Assembly: GCF_004564235.1 (NCBI RefSeq)
Contig: NZ_SOMN01000001.1
Coordinates: forward strand, 62,001-126,000
Source of the DNA: Cohnella luojiensis
GTDB taxonomy: Bacteria; Bacillota; Bacilli; Paenibacillales; Paenibacillaceae
Direction: 5' to 3'
Length of the DNA: 64,000 nucleotides
How positions within the stretch are numbered: position 1 is the first letter of the stretch; each line of letters opens with the position of its first letter. A program made the position numbers and the translations under genes. Below, piece after piece: positions 18,257 to 26,521 of the stretch. The notes beneath the pieces are model-generated. The model made no database searches. It saw nothing but the letters and a program-made list of their open reading frames with translations, and was not told where the DNA came from.

Positions 18257-18772
18257 GTGCATATCATACAAATCGTCGGGTTCAAAAATGCAGGGAAAAC
18301 AACGTTAACCTGCGAGCTTGTCCGAATGCTCGCCGCCGAAGGATATCGAGTCGGCACCCTGAAGCATGACGCCCATGATTTCGAACCGGATGTTCCCGGC
18401 AAAGACACGTGGCAGCACCGGCAAGCCGGCGCGCACGTTACCGCAATCACTTCGCCTTCACGCACGGCATGGATTCAGGAGCAAACGACCCCTGTCGATG
18501 AATTGGTGTCCCGAATGGAATCCCATTCCCTCGATTATTTGATCGTCGAAGGCTTCAAATCGGCCCCGTATCCGAAAATCGTCCTTCTCCGAAGCGAAGA
18601 GGATTGTATGCTGTTGAACCTTCCAAACGTTATTGCCGCCTGTTATCGGGAGCCGAATTTACTAATCGAGACGGAAGCGGAAGCTTGCCATATCCCTATC
18701 TTTCTTCAGCCGGATATTCACTCCTTCGCGCCGCTGTTCCAATATCTACTCCCGCATTTAGGCTTGACATAA
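18257..18772 (+). CDS. mobB: Molybdopterin-guanine dinucleotide biosynthesis adaptor protein
   Basis: 171 residues. P-loop GFKNAGKTT at about residues 8-16, then TLKHDAHDFE and DYLIVEGFKSAPYPKIVLLR, the MobB GTPase pattern. It aids MobA in making the guanine dinucleotide form of the cofactor. Start GTG 18257, SD GGAGGCGGAG. Its stop lies inside the proS promoter. Confidence 0.92.
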   Translation: MHIIQIVGFKNAGKTTLTCELVRMLAAEGYRVGTLKHDAHDFEPDVPGKDTWQHRQAGAHVTAITSPSRTAWIQEQTTPVDELVSRMESHSLDYLIVEGFKSAPYPKIVLLRSEEDCMLLNLPNVIAACYREPNLLIETEAEACHIPIFLQPDIHSFAPLFQYLLPHLGLT

Positions 18773-18792
18773 AGCGTCGAGTGATGTAAATT
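18764..18792 (+). promoter_or_regulatory. Predicted sigma-A promoter of proS
   Basis: TTGACA, 17-base spacer, TAAATT; it overlaps the last codons of mobB. Transcription start near 18799. Confidence 0.65.
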
Positions 18793-18798
18793 TACTGA

Positions 18799-19057
18799 AA
18801 TCTATTCCATACTTTCATACACACAGGCTTTGACCGAGGATATGAGATTCGATACTTGTTGTTCCAGAGAAGAAACCCTTGGATGCGAGGTTTCGCAACA
18901 GTATGGTTTACTCCCCACCTTGCGAGCCGCGGCGGTGAAATTCAAGTATCCGCTGCCGGGAATTCCCGTTATCCGATCGAGGAATGCCATGATTTCATGA
19001 CATTCGAATTTAGGGTGGTAACACGAACACATTCGTCCCTGGCGAATGTGTTTTTTT
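18799..19057 (+). ncRNA. T-box leader of proS
   Basis: T-box AGGGTGGTAACACG at 19012-19025, then terminator stem AACACATTCG (19026-19035) with CGAATGTGTT (19043-19052) and seven T. A stem ATACT-GTTG/CAACAGTAT closes the lower part of stem I. A run CCCC at 18913-18916 gives possible proline codons in the specifier region, but the exact specifier was not resolved. The downstream gene makes tRNA-Pro the expected ligand. Confidence 0.9.
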
Positions 19058-19100
19058 GTGCAATCAAGATCGAAGATCATACGAGGAGGTCGTCGAACGG

Positions 19101-20831
19101 ATGCGACAAAGTACATTATTTGCCTTAACTTTTCGAGAAGCGCCATCGGATGCCGAAGCTATCAGCCATCAATTGTTGCTCAAAGCCGGATACATCAGAC
19201 AACTAGCGGCAGGAGTATATGCGTATTTGCCATTGGGATGGCGCGTTCTGCGCAAGTTAGAGCAGATCATTCGGGAAGAAATGGACCAGGCCGGCGCTCA
19301 GGAATTGCTAATGCCGGCTATGCAGCCGATTGAGCTGTGGAAAGAATCCGGACGCTATTCGGTGTATGGACCTGAGCTCATCCGTTTGCAAGATCGTCAC
19401 GAGAGGGAGTTCGCGCTCGGACCTACGCATGAGGAAGTGGTGACGACGCTAGTCCGTAACGAGATCAACAGCTATCGCAAACTATCCTTTACCTTGTATC
19501 AAATCCAAACCAAATTCCGGGATGAACGACGTCCGCGATATGGTTTGCTGCGGAGCAGAGAGTTTTTGATGAAGGATGCTTATTCGTTCGATGCGGATTG
19601 GGAAGGGTTAGACCGAAGCTATAGAAATATGTTCGAGGCTTATCGGCGTATTTTTGATCGTTGCGGATTGAATTATCGGGCTGTGGAGGCGGATGCCGGA
19701 TCGATAGGAGGCGAAGGCGGAACGCATGAATTTATGGCGTTAGCCGATGTCGGCGAAGATACGGTCGTATGTTGCTCGGAATGCGATTACGCCGCGAACG
19801 TAGAAATGGCGGAAGCAGGATCGGCTTTGACTGCTTTCGACAATTCGTCGGCATCGTGCCCAATGCCAGAGGAATTCCACACTCCGGATCTTCGAACCAT
19901 TGATCAGTTGGTTCAATCCTTGAATCTTGAAAGATCACGATTGATGAAAACGATGATTTATCAGGTTGATGATAAGGTCGTGGCCGTATTGGTCCGGGGC
20001 GACCATGAAGTCAACGAGATCAAAATCAAAAATTATATGCACGCAGAGACGGTAGTCATCGCGGATGCCGACACCGTCGAACGGGTAACCGGAGCTCCAT
20101 CGGGCTTCGCCGGACCTGCAGGTCTCTCCGTTACGTTATTAGTCGATTATTCGATTGCTAATCAAGACGATTGGATTGCCGGAGCTAACCGAAGGGATCA
20201 TCACGTTCGCCATATTCGTCCCGGCAGGGATTTCTCGATCGCGCATATCGGAGACTTCCGTAATATCGTTGAAGGAGATTCTTGTCCTAGATGCGCCAAC
20301 GGATCCATCCAATTGTTCAAAGGAATTGAGATCGGTCATGTGTTCAAGCTTGGAACGAAGTATAGCAAGATACTAAACGCTTCTTACTTGGATCAAGAAG
20401 GTCAATCGAAGAGCATGATCATGGGCTGTTACGGAATAGGGGTATCGCGGCTATTATCCGCAATCGTCGAACAGAATCATGACGAGGAAGGGATCAAGTG
20501 GCCAACATCCATCGCGCCTTTCCATGTTCACATCATTCCTATTTCGACTAATGATCCCTTACAAGCGGAAATCGCCGAACGGCTATACGAGCGATTCCGG
20601 CATTCCGGAATAGAGGCGTTAATGGATGATCGTCAAGAGAGGGCCGGAGTGAAATTCAAGGATTCCGACCTGATGGGGATCCCTGTTCGAATCGTCATCG
20701 GCAAACTAGCTAACCAAGGCTTAGTCGAGCTGAAGCAACGCGAGCATGACGAGAATGAAACGGTGAAGATCGAGGATGTTTATGTTAAAGTTAAGGACTG
20801 GATTGACAAGACGGTTAGCCATCTCCTTTAA
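19101..20831 (+). CDS. proS: Prolyl-tRNA synthetase (bacterial type, with editing insertion)
   Basis: 576 residues from ATG 19101 after GAGGAGG. Class II core: motif 1 around ELLMPAMQPIELWKESGRY, motif 2 TKFRDERRPRYGLLRSREFLMKDAY, motif 3 near GCYGIGVSRLLSA, and a C-terminal anticodon-binding domain (HVHIIPI onward). The ~170-residue insertion between motifs 2 and 3 (VDDKVVAVLVRGDHEVNEIKI) is the YbaK-like editing domain. It is a lone gene behind its own T-box; some Bacilli carry a second, T-box-controlled proS besides one in the rseP locus, and this could be that copy (inference). Confidence 0.95.
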   Translation: MRQSTLFALTFREAPSDAEAISHQLLLKAGYIRQLAAGVYAYLPLGWRVLRKLEQIIREEMDQAGAQELLMPAMQPIELWKESGRYSVYGPELIRLQDRHEREFALGPTHEEVVTTLVRNEINSYRKLSFTLYQIQTKFRDERRPRYGLLRSREFLMKDAYSFDADWEGLDRSYRNMFEAYRRIFDRCGLNYRAVEADAGSIGGEGGTHEFMALADVGEDTVVCCSECDYAANVEMAEAGSALTAFDNSSASCPMPEEFHTPDLRTIDQLVQSLNLERSRLMKTMIYQVDDKVVAVLVRGDHEVNEIKIKNYMHAETVVIADADTVERVTGAPSGFAGPAGLSVTLLVDYSIANQDDWIAGANRRDHHVRHIRPGRDFSIAHIGDFRNIVEGDSCPRCANGSIQLFKGIEIGHVFKLGTKYSKILNASYLDQEGQSKSMIMGCYGIGVSRLLSAIVEQNHDEEGIKWPTSIAPFHVHIIPISTNDPLQAEIAERLYERFRHSGIEALMDDRQERAGVKFKDSDLMGIPVRIVIGKLANQGLVELKQREHDENETVKIEDVYVKVKDWIDKTVSHLL

Positions 20832-20843
20832 TCATGAGGCATG

Positions 20844-20905
20844 ACTTTTGGCATAAGGCATGAAATTTTTCATGCTTAAGCGTTCAAAAGTTGTGCTTTT
20901 TCTTT
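20844..20905 (+). terminator. Probable terminator of proS
   Basis: ACTTTTG (20844-20850) pairs with CAAAAGT (20885-20891) around an inner GCATGAAA/TTTCATGC stem; a T-rich stretch follows from 20896. Confidence 0.65.
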
Positions 20906-21108
20906 TGTAAATACATGACTTCCCATAGGTTTGCATTCGTTCGTTTCTTGTTAAAATCCATGTGTAAGGAAAAGGAGGGTTGCTCCGAGTTGGTATCTGA
21001 ACTCATGCATACCTTATCTTGCAAAGGGGAATTGTAATGTCGTTGTAATTGGGGGGGAACTAGGTTTTATGTTGTAACAACCAAAATATTTTTAATGGAG
21101 GATTTATT

Positions 21109-22140
21109 ATGTTAAAAGGAACAACGAGAAAGTATGCCAAATTTAGCGCATTTTTTCTGTTGGTAGCGCTTGTGTCCGCTCTTATTACAGCTTTCACAAC
21201 AAACAACAATCAGAATAATGATCCATCCATAAACAAAGCTTATTCTGATAAGGAACTCGTCAAAACACTTCCAGGATTCAAAAACGCATACAAAACGGTA
21301 AATGGAGTCAAGCTTCACTATATTGAAGGGGGTAAGGGTGAACCGCTATTCCTTCTTCCAGGCTGGCCGCAAACATGGTATGCGTATCACAAAATTATGC
21401 CGGAACTAGCAAAGAAATATCATGTTTATGTCGTTGAATATCGTGGAATGGGCAGCTCTGACAAGCCTGCATCAGGCTATGACAAGAAGACAATGGCGTC
21501 GGATGTCTATGCCTTGGTCAAAGAGCTTGGCTATTCCAAAGTGAATATGGCAGGACATGACATTGGGGCATTTGTTGCTTATGCTTATGCAGCCAATTAC
21601 CCTCAAGCTACGAAAAAACTAGCTTTGTTGGACGTTGCTCATCCATCTGATCGCTATCTGACAATCCCTCTCTTGCCGCCACCGGGAGTATACGATACAA
21701 GCGTTAAAGACCATCCTATTTACCCTTGGTGGTTTGGGCTCAACTCGGTTCCAGAGTTGCCGGAGAAATTACTGCAAGGAAACGGAATGCGTATTTATCA
21801 AGATTGGCTGTTTGACTATTTGGCCTATGGCAAGCCTGCAATGACCAAAGAGGTCAAAGAAGTCTACTATGCGGCCTATTCAAGTCCCGATGCCATTCGC
21901 GCAAGTAACGGGTGGTATAAAACATTCAGGCAAGATATTGAAGATTTGAAAACTTATCCAAAACTATCCATGCCAGTACTCGGTATTGCCGGCTTTGATG
22001 CCACATTTACTAATCTTGATGCACATTTGCGTCAATATGCGACTGATGTAAAATCGGTGAAACTGGATGGAGCAGGACACTGGATCGCAGAGCAGAAACC
22101 GCAGGAAACCATTAAACTGTTTAATGAGTTTTTCCAGTAA
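21109..22140 (+). CDS. Alpha/beta hydrolase, epoxide-hydrolase-like, with N-terminal membrane/signal segment
   Basis: 343 residues. An N-terminal hydrophobic stretch (about residues 11-29, FSAFFLLVALVSALITAF) suggests export or membrane anchoring. The hydrolase fold shows the oxyanion strand LFLLPGWPQTWYAY, the nucleophile elbow MAGHDIGAFVAY with Asp as nucleophile, and the catalytic His in DGAGHWIAEQKP. Asp at the elbow is the epoxide hydrolase/haloalkane dehalogenase pattern; substrate unknown. Codon use is more AT-rich than neighbours, which hints at transfer. SD TGGAGG. Single gene with its own strong terminator. Confidence 0.85.
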   Translation: MLKGTTRKYAKFSAFFLLVALVSALITAFTTNNNQNNDPSINKAYSDKELVKTLPGFKNAYKTVNGVKLHYIEGGKGEPLFLLPGWPQTWYAYHKIMPELAKKYHVYVVEYRGMGSSDKPASGYDKKTMASDVYALVKELGYSKVNMAGHDIGAFVAYAYAANYPQATKKLALLDVAHPSDRYLTIPLLPPPGVYDTSVKDHPIYPWWFGLNSVPELPEKLLQGNGMRIYQDWLFDYLAYGKPAMTKEVKEVYYAAYSSPDAIRASNGWYKTFRQDIEDLKTYPKLSMPVLGIAGFDATFTNLDAHLRQYATDVKSVKLDGAGHWIAEQKPQETIKLFNEFFQ

Positions 22141-22141
22141 C

Positions 22142-22187
22142 AAAAAAAGCAGTGCATGGCAAGTCTAAGCCATGCACTGCTTTTTTT
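22142..22187 (+). terminator. Strong terminator after the alpha/beta hydrolase gene
   Basis: Perfect 19-bp stem (22142-22160 with 22169-22187), including the A and T tracts, around an 8-base loop. Confidence 0.9.
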
Positions 22188-22495
22188 CGTTCATCAAGAA
22201 CGATAACCTGATTTACGGGTTAATGAGTTATCCGAAATCCGATTCAAGTCAGAAACCAAGCGTTTTTCCGTGAACAATTGTATCGAGATTGGGTTGCTGA
22301 AGTAGGGAATATTACCATTCAAAATGCAAAAAACCATCGCCCGTGGCGATGGTTTTTAACGTTTCAGGGAGTCCGATATTCAATAAAGACCTTATTCAAC
22401 ATCATAAATGACCGGAAAGAATAAGTCTATTTCTTTCTTCCTTTTCGTGTAACAATTTTATTAATTCCGGTAAAGATGAGGAGCGTTGAAGGACG
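22188..22495. other. Gene-free interval with an orphan terminator
   Basis: About 300 bases between the hydrolase terminator and the phosphotransferase gene. A short frame without a start codon (22234 to about 22420) shows no family resemblance. The only clear structure is the hairpin at 22328-22357. Confidence 0.5.
22328..22357. terminator. Orphan terminator-like hairpin
   Basis: ACCATCGCC/GGCGATGGT stem flanked by A and T tracts with a CGT loop. No gene ends nearby, so it may end a small transcript or be a relic. Confidence 0.6.
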
Positions 22496-23434
22496 ATGAT
22501 TCCAGAAAAAATGTTGAGCTTTCGCGGTAGATTCCCAGATTTCGAAGAAGTAATCGGATGGCAGCTGTTACGGAAATGGTCGTTGTCCGAGGTGTATCGA
22601 ATGACCTTCGCAACGGGCAATTCGCGGATTGCGAAGTGGGGCGGCAATGAGATGGCCAGAGAGATGGACATTTATTTGCAATTGCTCAAGCCGCTTCAAA
22701 TCCGGTCCCCGCAAATCTACGATTGCCATAAAGATTTCAGCGGTGGGTTTATCGTGATGGAGGATGCCGGCGAGAAGGACTTAGAGCAGCAGCCCTTCGC
22801 CCGGTATTTTATTGAAGCGGCCAAGGAGCTCGCGAGGATGAGGAAGACAGCTGCGGCATCATTGGAGCGCGATGAAATTCCAATGGATATCCGGAACTAC
22901 TATTCGGTAACCTCTGCTGATTTTCTTGCTCAGCTCGAAGAGTTGCTCGCTAGCAAAGCATTATCCGATAATCCCATTATTCAACGCACTAGAGAGTGGT
23001 TCCCGGAACAGTTGGAACGGCTTTACCGGGAACAACCTTTAACCCTCGTTCACCATGATTTTCATGCGAAAAATCTCCTCGTTCAAGGAGAGCGTATTTT
23101 AATCATCGATTGGTCGAACGCCTATTTAAGCCCCCACCTTGGAGATTTATATTGCTTAGCAAAGGAAGCAAGCTCGTTCTGCGGCCTGACAGATAATGAA
23201 ATCATGGATGCATATATAACGGAGTTTTGGAAAGAAGAATCAAGCAGAGATCAACTGGCTTGGCAATTGAAGATAGGAGGCATATGTTGGTTAATCCGTA
23301 CCATCAAATGGCTCGTTTACGGAGGCACGGACGCGATTCCGGGCTCGGAAGCATGGATACCGGATTTGTTGGCCGACATGGAAAAGCTGCTGGATGATTC
23401 AGCGCTTACGGATAATGCGCTACGACCCCGTTGA
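22496..23434 (+). CDS. Phosphotransferase (APH/choline-kinase-like)
   Basis: 312 residues. The catalytic loop reads LVHHDFHAKNLL (Brenner motif HxDxxxxN) and is followed by the metal-binding IIDWSNAYLSPHLGDLY, the hallmark of the APH phosphotransferase family. The N-lobe is weakly conserved and no glycine-rich drug-specific motif is seen, so antibiotic resistance should not be inferred; small-molecule or sugar kinase roles are as likely. Start ATG 22496 follows GAAGGA. Its 3' end overlaps the convergent ABC gene by 15 bases. Confidence 0.8.
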   Translation: MIPEKMLSFRGRFPDFEEVIGWQLLRKWSLSEVYRMTFATGNSRIAKWGGNEMAREMDIYLQLLKPLQIRSPQIYDCHKDFSGGFIVMEDAGEKDLEQQPFARYFIEAAKELARMRKTAAASLERDEIPMDIRNYYSVTSADFLAQLEELLASKALSDNPIIQRTREWFPEQLERLYREQPLTLVHHDFHAKNLLVQGERILIIDWSNAYLSPHLGDLYCLAKEASSFCGLTDNEIMDAYITEFWKEESSRDQLAWQLKIGGICWLIRTIKWLVYGGTDAIPGSEAWIPDLLADMEKLLDDSALTDNALRPR

Positions 23435-24202
23435 CCGGTAATGCCTTACGCCGAACCGCCATAAAAGCAAGCATGGGATGATGAACGCGCATCCCGCTAG
23501 AGGCGTTAGCATGTAGAGAAAAGAGTTTCCTTCGGTTCTGCCCAGGATGTATAGGAGAGGCAAGTAATTAACGCAGCCGAAAGGGATTACGTACGTGAAG
23601 AAGCGAGTGACCCATTTCTGGTAGATGTTCAACGGGTATTGCGCCATCTCCCTTCCACCGTCGGTGAAAATGTTGGCGATTTCCAGCCCTTGTATCGTCC
23701 AGAAGCACATCGTAGCCGTCAAAATAAAGATACCGGAGAAAATAAACACGCCGCTTACGATCATGAAGATTAAGGTAAGAGATTTCGCGATTGTCCAATC
23801 CACATGAATCTGACTTACGGCCCAAGCCAATACGAGTGAGCTTTGCAACAGCCTGCCGATGCGCGTGAACTCGAATTTGGAGCCGAGCACTTGGAGGACG
23901 GTGCTTCGAGGACGCACGAGAAGCCGATCGAATTCTCCATTCGCTACGAGGCTTGAGAACATATCGAAACCGCGGACGAAGCATTCGCTAATGGCGAAAG
24001 CCATATGAATAACGCCGAAGCTAAGTGCCACCTCGAAGAAATCCCATCCTTTGATTTGCCCGAATCGCTCGAATAGGAAATAAAGACCCGCGAAGACGGA
24101 GAAGGGGATGAAGAATTGACCGAACGATAACAGCCAGAATGACGTGCGGTATTGCATCTGGGATTTGAATAATATAAGCAAGTATCTGCCGAACAATTTC
24201 AC
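23420..24202 (-). CDS. ABC-2 family permease (DUF990 type), second subunit
   Basis: 260 residues, about six membrane segments. Patterns such as FDMFSSLVANGEFDRLLVRPRSTVLQVLGSKF and ANIFTDGGREMAQYPLNIYQ are typical of the DUF990 (PF06182) ABC-2 permeases. It lies 7 bases after the first permease and would form a heterodimer with it. The substrate is unknown; related systems export drugs or lipids. Confidence 0.82.
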   Translation of the reverse strand: MKLFGRYLLILFKSQMQYRTSFWLLSFGQFFIPFSVFAGLYFLFERFGQIKGWDFFEVALSFGVIHMAFAISECFVRGFDMFSSLVANGEFDRLLVRPRSTVLQVLGSKFEFTRIGRLLQSSLVLAWAVSQIHVDWTIAKSLTLIFMIVSGVFIFSGIFILTATMCFWTIQGLEIANIFTDGGREMAQYPLNIYQKWVTRFFTYVIPFGCVNYLPLLYILGRTEGNSFLYMLTPLAGCAFIIPCLLLWRFGVRHYRSTGS

Positions 24203-24209
24203 TTAGGAC

Positions 24210-25013
24210 TCATCCTCCTTGTACGACGACTCTTCGAAGGGCTTTACCCATCGCGTATTTGCCTATGGCAACCAACGCGGCCAGCCATAGGAGCTGAAGC
24301 GGGATAATCTCTAAAGCTTCCCACTTTGGAATGTGCCCCGAGTATACGCGAAAAGGGAAATCCGCCGTTAATCGGAAGGGCAGTACGTTTACGATCGACT
24401 GAAGCCAAGAAGGCATAAGCGGAATCGGGATGACCATGCCCGCCAGAAATTCGCCAATGACTCCGAACATGAGCAGGGAACCGGCAGCGGACATCGTAAC
24501 AAAGGTAGAAATATAGATAAGCATGGATATGGCGACGAGGATAAAAAGTCCAAGAAGAAGAGCGATGATGAACAGTACCGCGGTGGCCATATCAACGGGT
24601 ACCGATAAACGATAGGGCTGCGGCAAGAACACGGCGACGATGAGAATCGGTAAACACCTAAGCGCGGCGCTTGCGAGACGTTGCGCGAGCAGCTTGGCAT
24701 ACCAGAAGCCGTATATGCCGCTCGGACGGCAAAGCTCGTAAGCGATGTTGCCGGACGTGATGAGCTGGAACAGCTCGTTGTCGCGGAACCAGAGCATAAT
24801 GAAGGCGAGGAATGCTTGTTGAAGCCATACGTAAGTGATTAGCTGGGATAACGAAATGGGAGGGGTTACGGGCGATTGGTTATAGAAAGCTTCGAATACC
24901 ATGATAATGATGAAGCCCCAGAAAAACTGCGTAGCGATGCCGGCGAGCGCGGCGGAACGATACTGTAGGCCATTGGCTAGGCGCAATCGGAACACGGACA
25001 GATAGGCCTTCAT
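24210..25013 (-). CDS. ABC-2 family permease (DUF990 type), first subunit
   Basis: 267 residues with about six membrane segments. ITSGNIAYELCRPSGIYGFWYAKLLAQRLASA is the same conserved loop as RLLVRPRST in the partner. Its start overlaps the stop of the ATPase gene by 4 bases, so the three genes are translationally coupled in the order ATPase, permease 1, permease 2. Confidence 0.82.
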   Translation of the reverse strand: MKAYLSVFRLRLANGLQYRSAALAGIATQFFWGFIIIMVFEAFYNQSPVTPPISLSQLITYVWLQQAFLAFIMLWFRDNELFQLITSGNIAYELCRPSGIYGFWYAKLLAQRLASAALRCLPILIVAVFLPQPYRLSVPVDMATAVLFIIALLLGLFILVAISMLIYISTFVTMSAAGSLLMFGVIGEFLAGMVIPIPLMPSWLQSIVNVLPFRLTADFPFRVYSGHIPKWEALEIIPLQLLWLAALVAIGKYAMGKALRRVVVQGG

Positions 25014-25825
25014 GTGATTTGGTACTCCTTGTACATCCGTACGATGATATCTTCTATGGAAGGTGAATCGGATTGGGAATCCTCCACGTATCTCTCGCGC
25101 AGCGTAGTCAGATCTCCATCATACAGCAAGCTTCCTTTGCCGATCAGCAGGATCCTTTGGGCGAGCGCTTCGATATCATTCATATCGTGCGTGGTCAGGA
25201 TGACGGTCACGCCTTTTTCCTTGTTGATTCGCGTAATGAATTGCCTGACCGCGATTTTGGAGACGGCATCGAGTCCGATCGTCGGCTCGTCGAGGAACAA
25301 TATGCTGGGGTTGTGAAGGAGAGAGGCCGCGATCTCGCAGCGCATGCGCTGTCCGAGGCTCAACTGGCGCACCGGCGTTCGGATAATGTCTTCCAAGTCC
25401 AACGTTTCCGCAAGCAGCTTAAGATTGCTCCGGTACTCGGCTTCCGGTACGTTGTAAATGTCCCGTAGGAGATCGAAGGAATCAATGACCGGAACGTCCC
25501 ACCAGAGCTGGGATCGCTGCCCGAACACGACGCCGATGTTCTTCACGTAAGCGACGCGGTCCAGCCATGGCGTATACCCCATGATCGTGCACGTTCCTTG
25601 ATCCGGAACGAGAATGCCGCTCATTACTTTAATCGTAGTAGACTTTCCCGCGCCGTTCGGACCGATGTAACCGACGATTTCCCCGGGCGCTATCGAGAAG
25701 GAAATATCATTTAACGCTGCCACTTCCGAATACTCCCTGCGAAATAACGCTTTAACCGCGTTACCCACCCCTGAAGTTCTTTTCGCCACCTTGAAGCTCT
25801 TGCAAATTCCGCTAACCGTTATCAA
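25010..25825 (-). CDS. ABC transporter ATP-binding protein for the DUF990-type exporter
   Basis: 271 residues. Walker A GPNGAGKST, Q-loop VFGQRSQLWWD, signature LSLGQRMRCE, Walker B ILFLDEPTIGLD, switch TTHDM. The start is set at TTG 25825 (residues ITVSGICKSFKV follow) because AGGAGG lies 8 bases upstream of it on the minus strand; upstream in-frame ATG 25876 lacks a site and would add 17 poorly conserved residues. Heads the three-gene exporter operon. Confidence 0.88.
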   Translation of the reverse strand: MITVSGICKSFKVAKRTSGVGNAVKALFRREYSEVAALNDISFSIAPGEIVGYIGPNGAGKSTTIKVMSGILVPDQGTCTIMGYTPWLDRVAYVKNIGVVFGQRSQLWWDVPVIDSFDLLRDIYNVPEAEYRSNLKLLAETLDLEDIIRTPVRQLSLGQRMRCEIAASLLHNPSILFLDEPTIGLDAVSKIAVRQFITRINKEKGVTVILTTHDMNDIEALAQRILLIGKGSLLYDGDLTTLRERYVEDSQSDSPSIEDIIVRMYKEYQIT

Positions 25826-26012
25826 ATGTTTGTCCTCCTGTATGGAATAAAAGCGAAAGGAAGAAGATCTTACCATTCGCTTGGAAACGGTGTCAATAGA
25901 AAAGTGAAACCTCTCATAAATCAGTTTGAGGTAAAACCAGCTGCACTTTTATCAGTTAAACATGGAACTTATTTCCTTATAAAGCGTCTTTTAAGTGAAG
26001 GAGATGGAGGAT

Positions 26013-26519
26013 ATGAAGAGGCTTCGAATATTTGCAATCTTATTGAGCTTAACGATAGTTCTCGTAGGCTGTGACCATCCGGACAACGTGAATACGATGC
26101 CGGAAAAAATGCCGGACGATTTTAACTTTTCCGTGCGCTTCGGCATTACCAGCAAAAACGAAGTAAACACCTTCGATTCCACGGTTACGAAGGACCTTGT
26201 TGTTAATGGCACAGCGAAGGCAACGATTCGGCTTTCCGAGAAGGAGATGACCGATATTTATAACCAAATGCGCGAAATCGATATTTTAAGGGACTTAAAA
26301 CTAGTAGCCCGATCGAATTGTTACAAAACCCCGTATTCTGAAGACTTTTGGAAAGTTCAATTGAACGCACAAGCAGTAATGTTCGACTGGTCCGATGAAG
26401 CTTGCGAAATGACCGAAAATGCCGAGAAGTTAAAACAATTACGCCAATTTATTCTCGACATCGTAAAGAAGAAGCCAGAGTATAAGGAATTGCCCGAGGC
26501 TGAAGGAGGTTACGATTAA
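26013..26519 (+). CDS. Hypothetical lipoprotein
   Basis: 168 residues. Signal peptide MKRLRIFAILLSLTIVLVGC with a lipobox ending in Cys at about residue 20; the remainder is soluble, with no family recognised. ATG 26013 is preferred (AAGGAG 10 bases upstream) over the in-frame GTG 25995. It ends two bases before the signal-peptidase-like lipoprotein gene, so the two are probably made together and may act on the outer face of the membrane as a pair. Confidence 0.75.
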   Translation: MKRLRIFAILLSLTIVLVGCDHPDNVNTMPEKMPDDFNFSVRFGITSKNEVNTFDSTVTKDLVVNGTAKATIRLSEKEMTDIYNQMREIDILRDLKLVARSNCYKTPYSEDFWKVQLNAQAVMFDWSDEACEMTENAEKLKQLRQFILDIVKKKPEYKELPEAEGGYD

Positions 26520-26521
26520 CG

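Noticed and set aside
20990-21037. Possible 15-residue leader peptide before the alpha/beta hydrolase
   Set aside because: A TTG follows AAAGGAGG but spacing is long and no attenuator structure is linked to it.
22234-22420. Degraded coding segment before the phosphotransferase
   Set aside because: The frame lacks a start codon and resembles no family I recognise; an orphan terminator sits inside it.
22496-23434. Aminoglycoside resistance gene
   Set aside because: Only the general APH catalytic motifs are present; nothing specific to a drug-modifying enzyme is seen.
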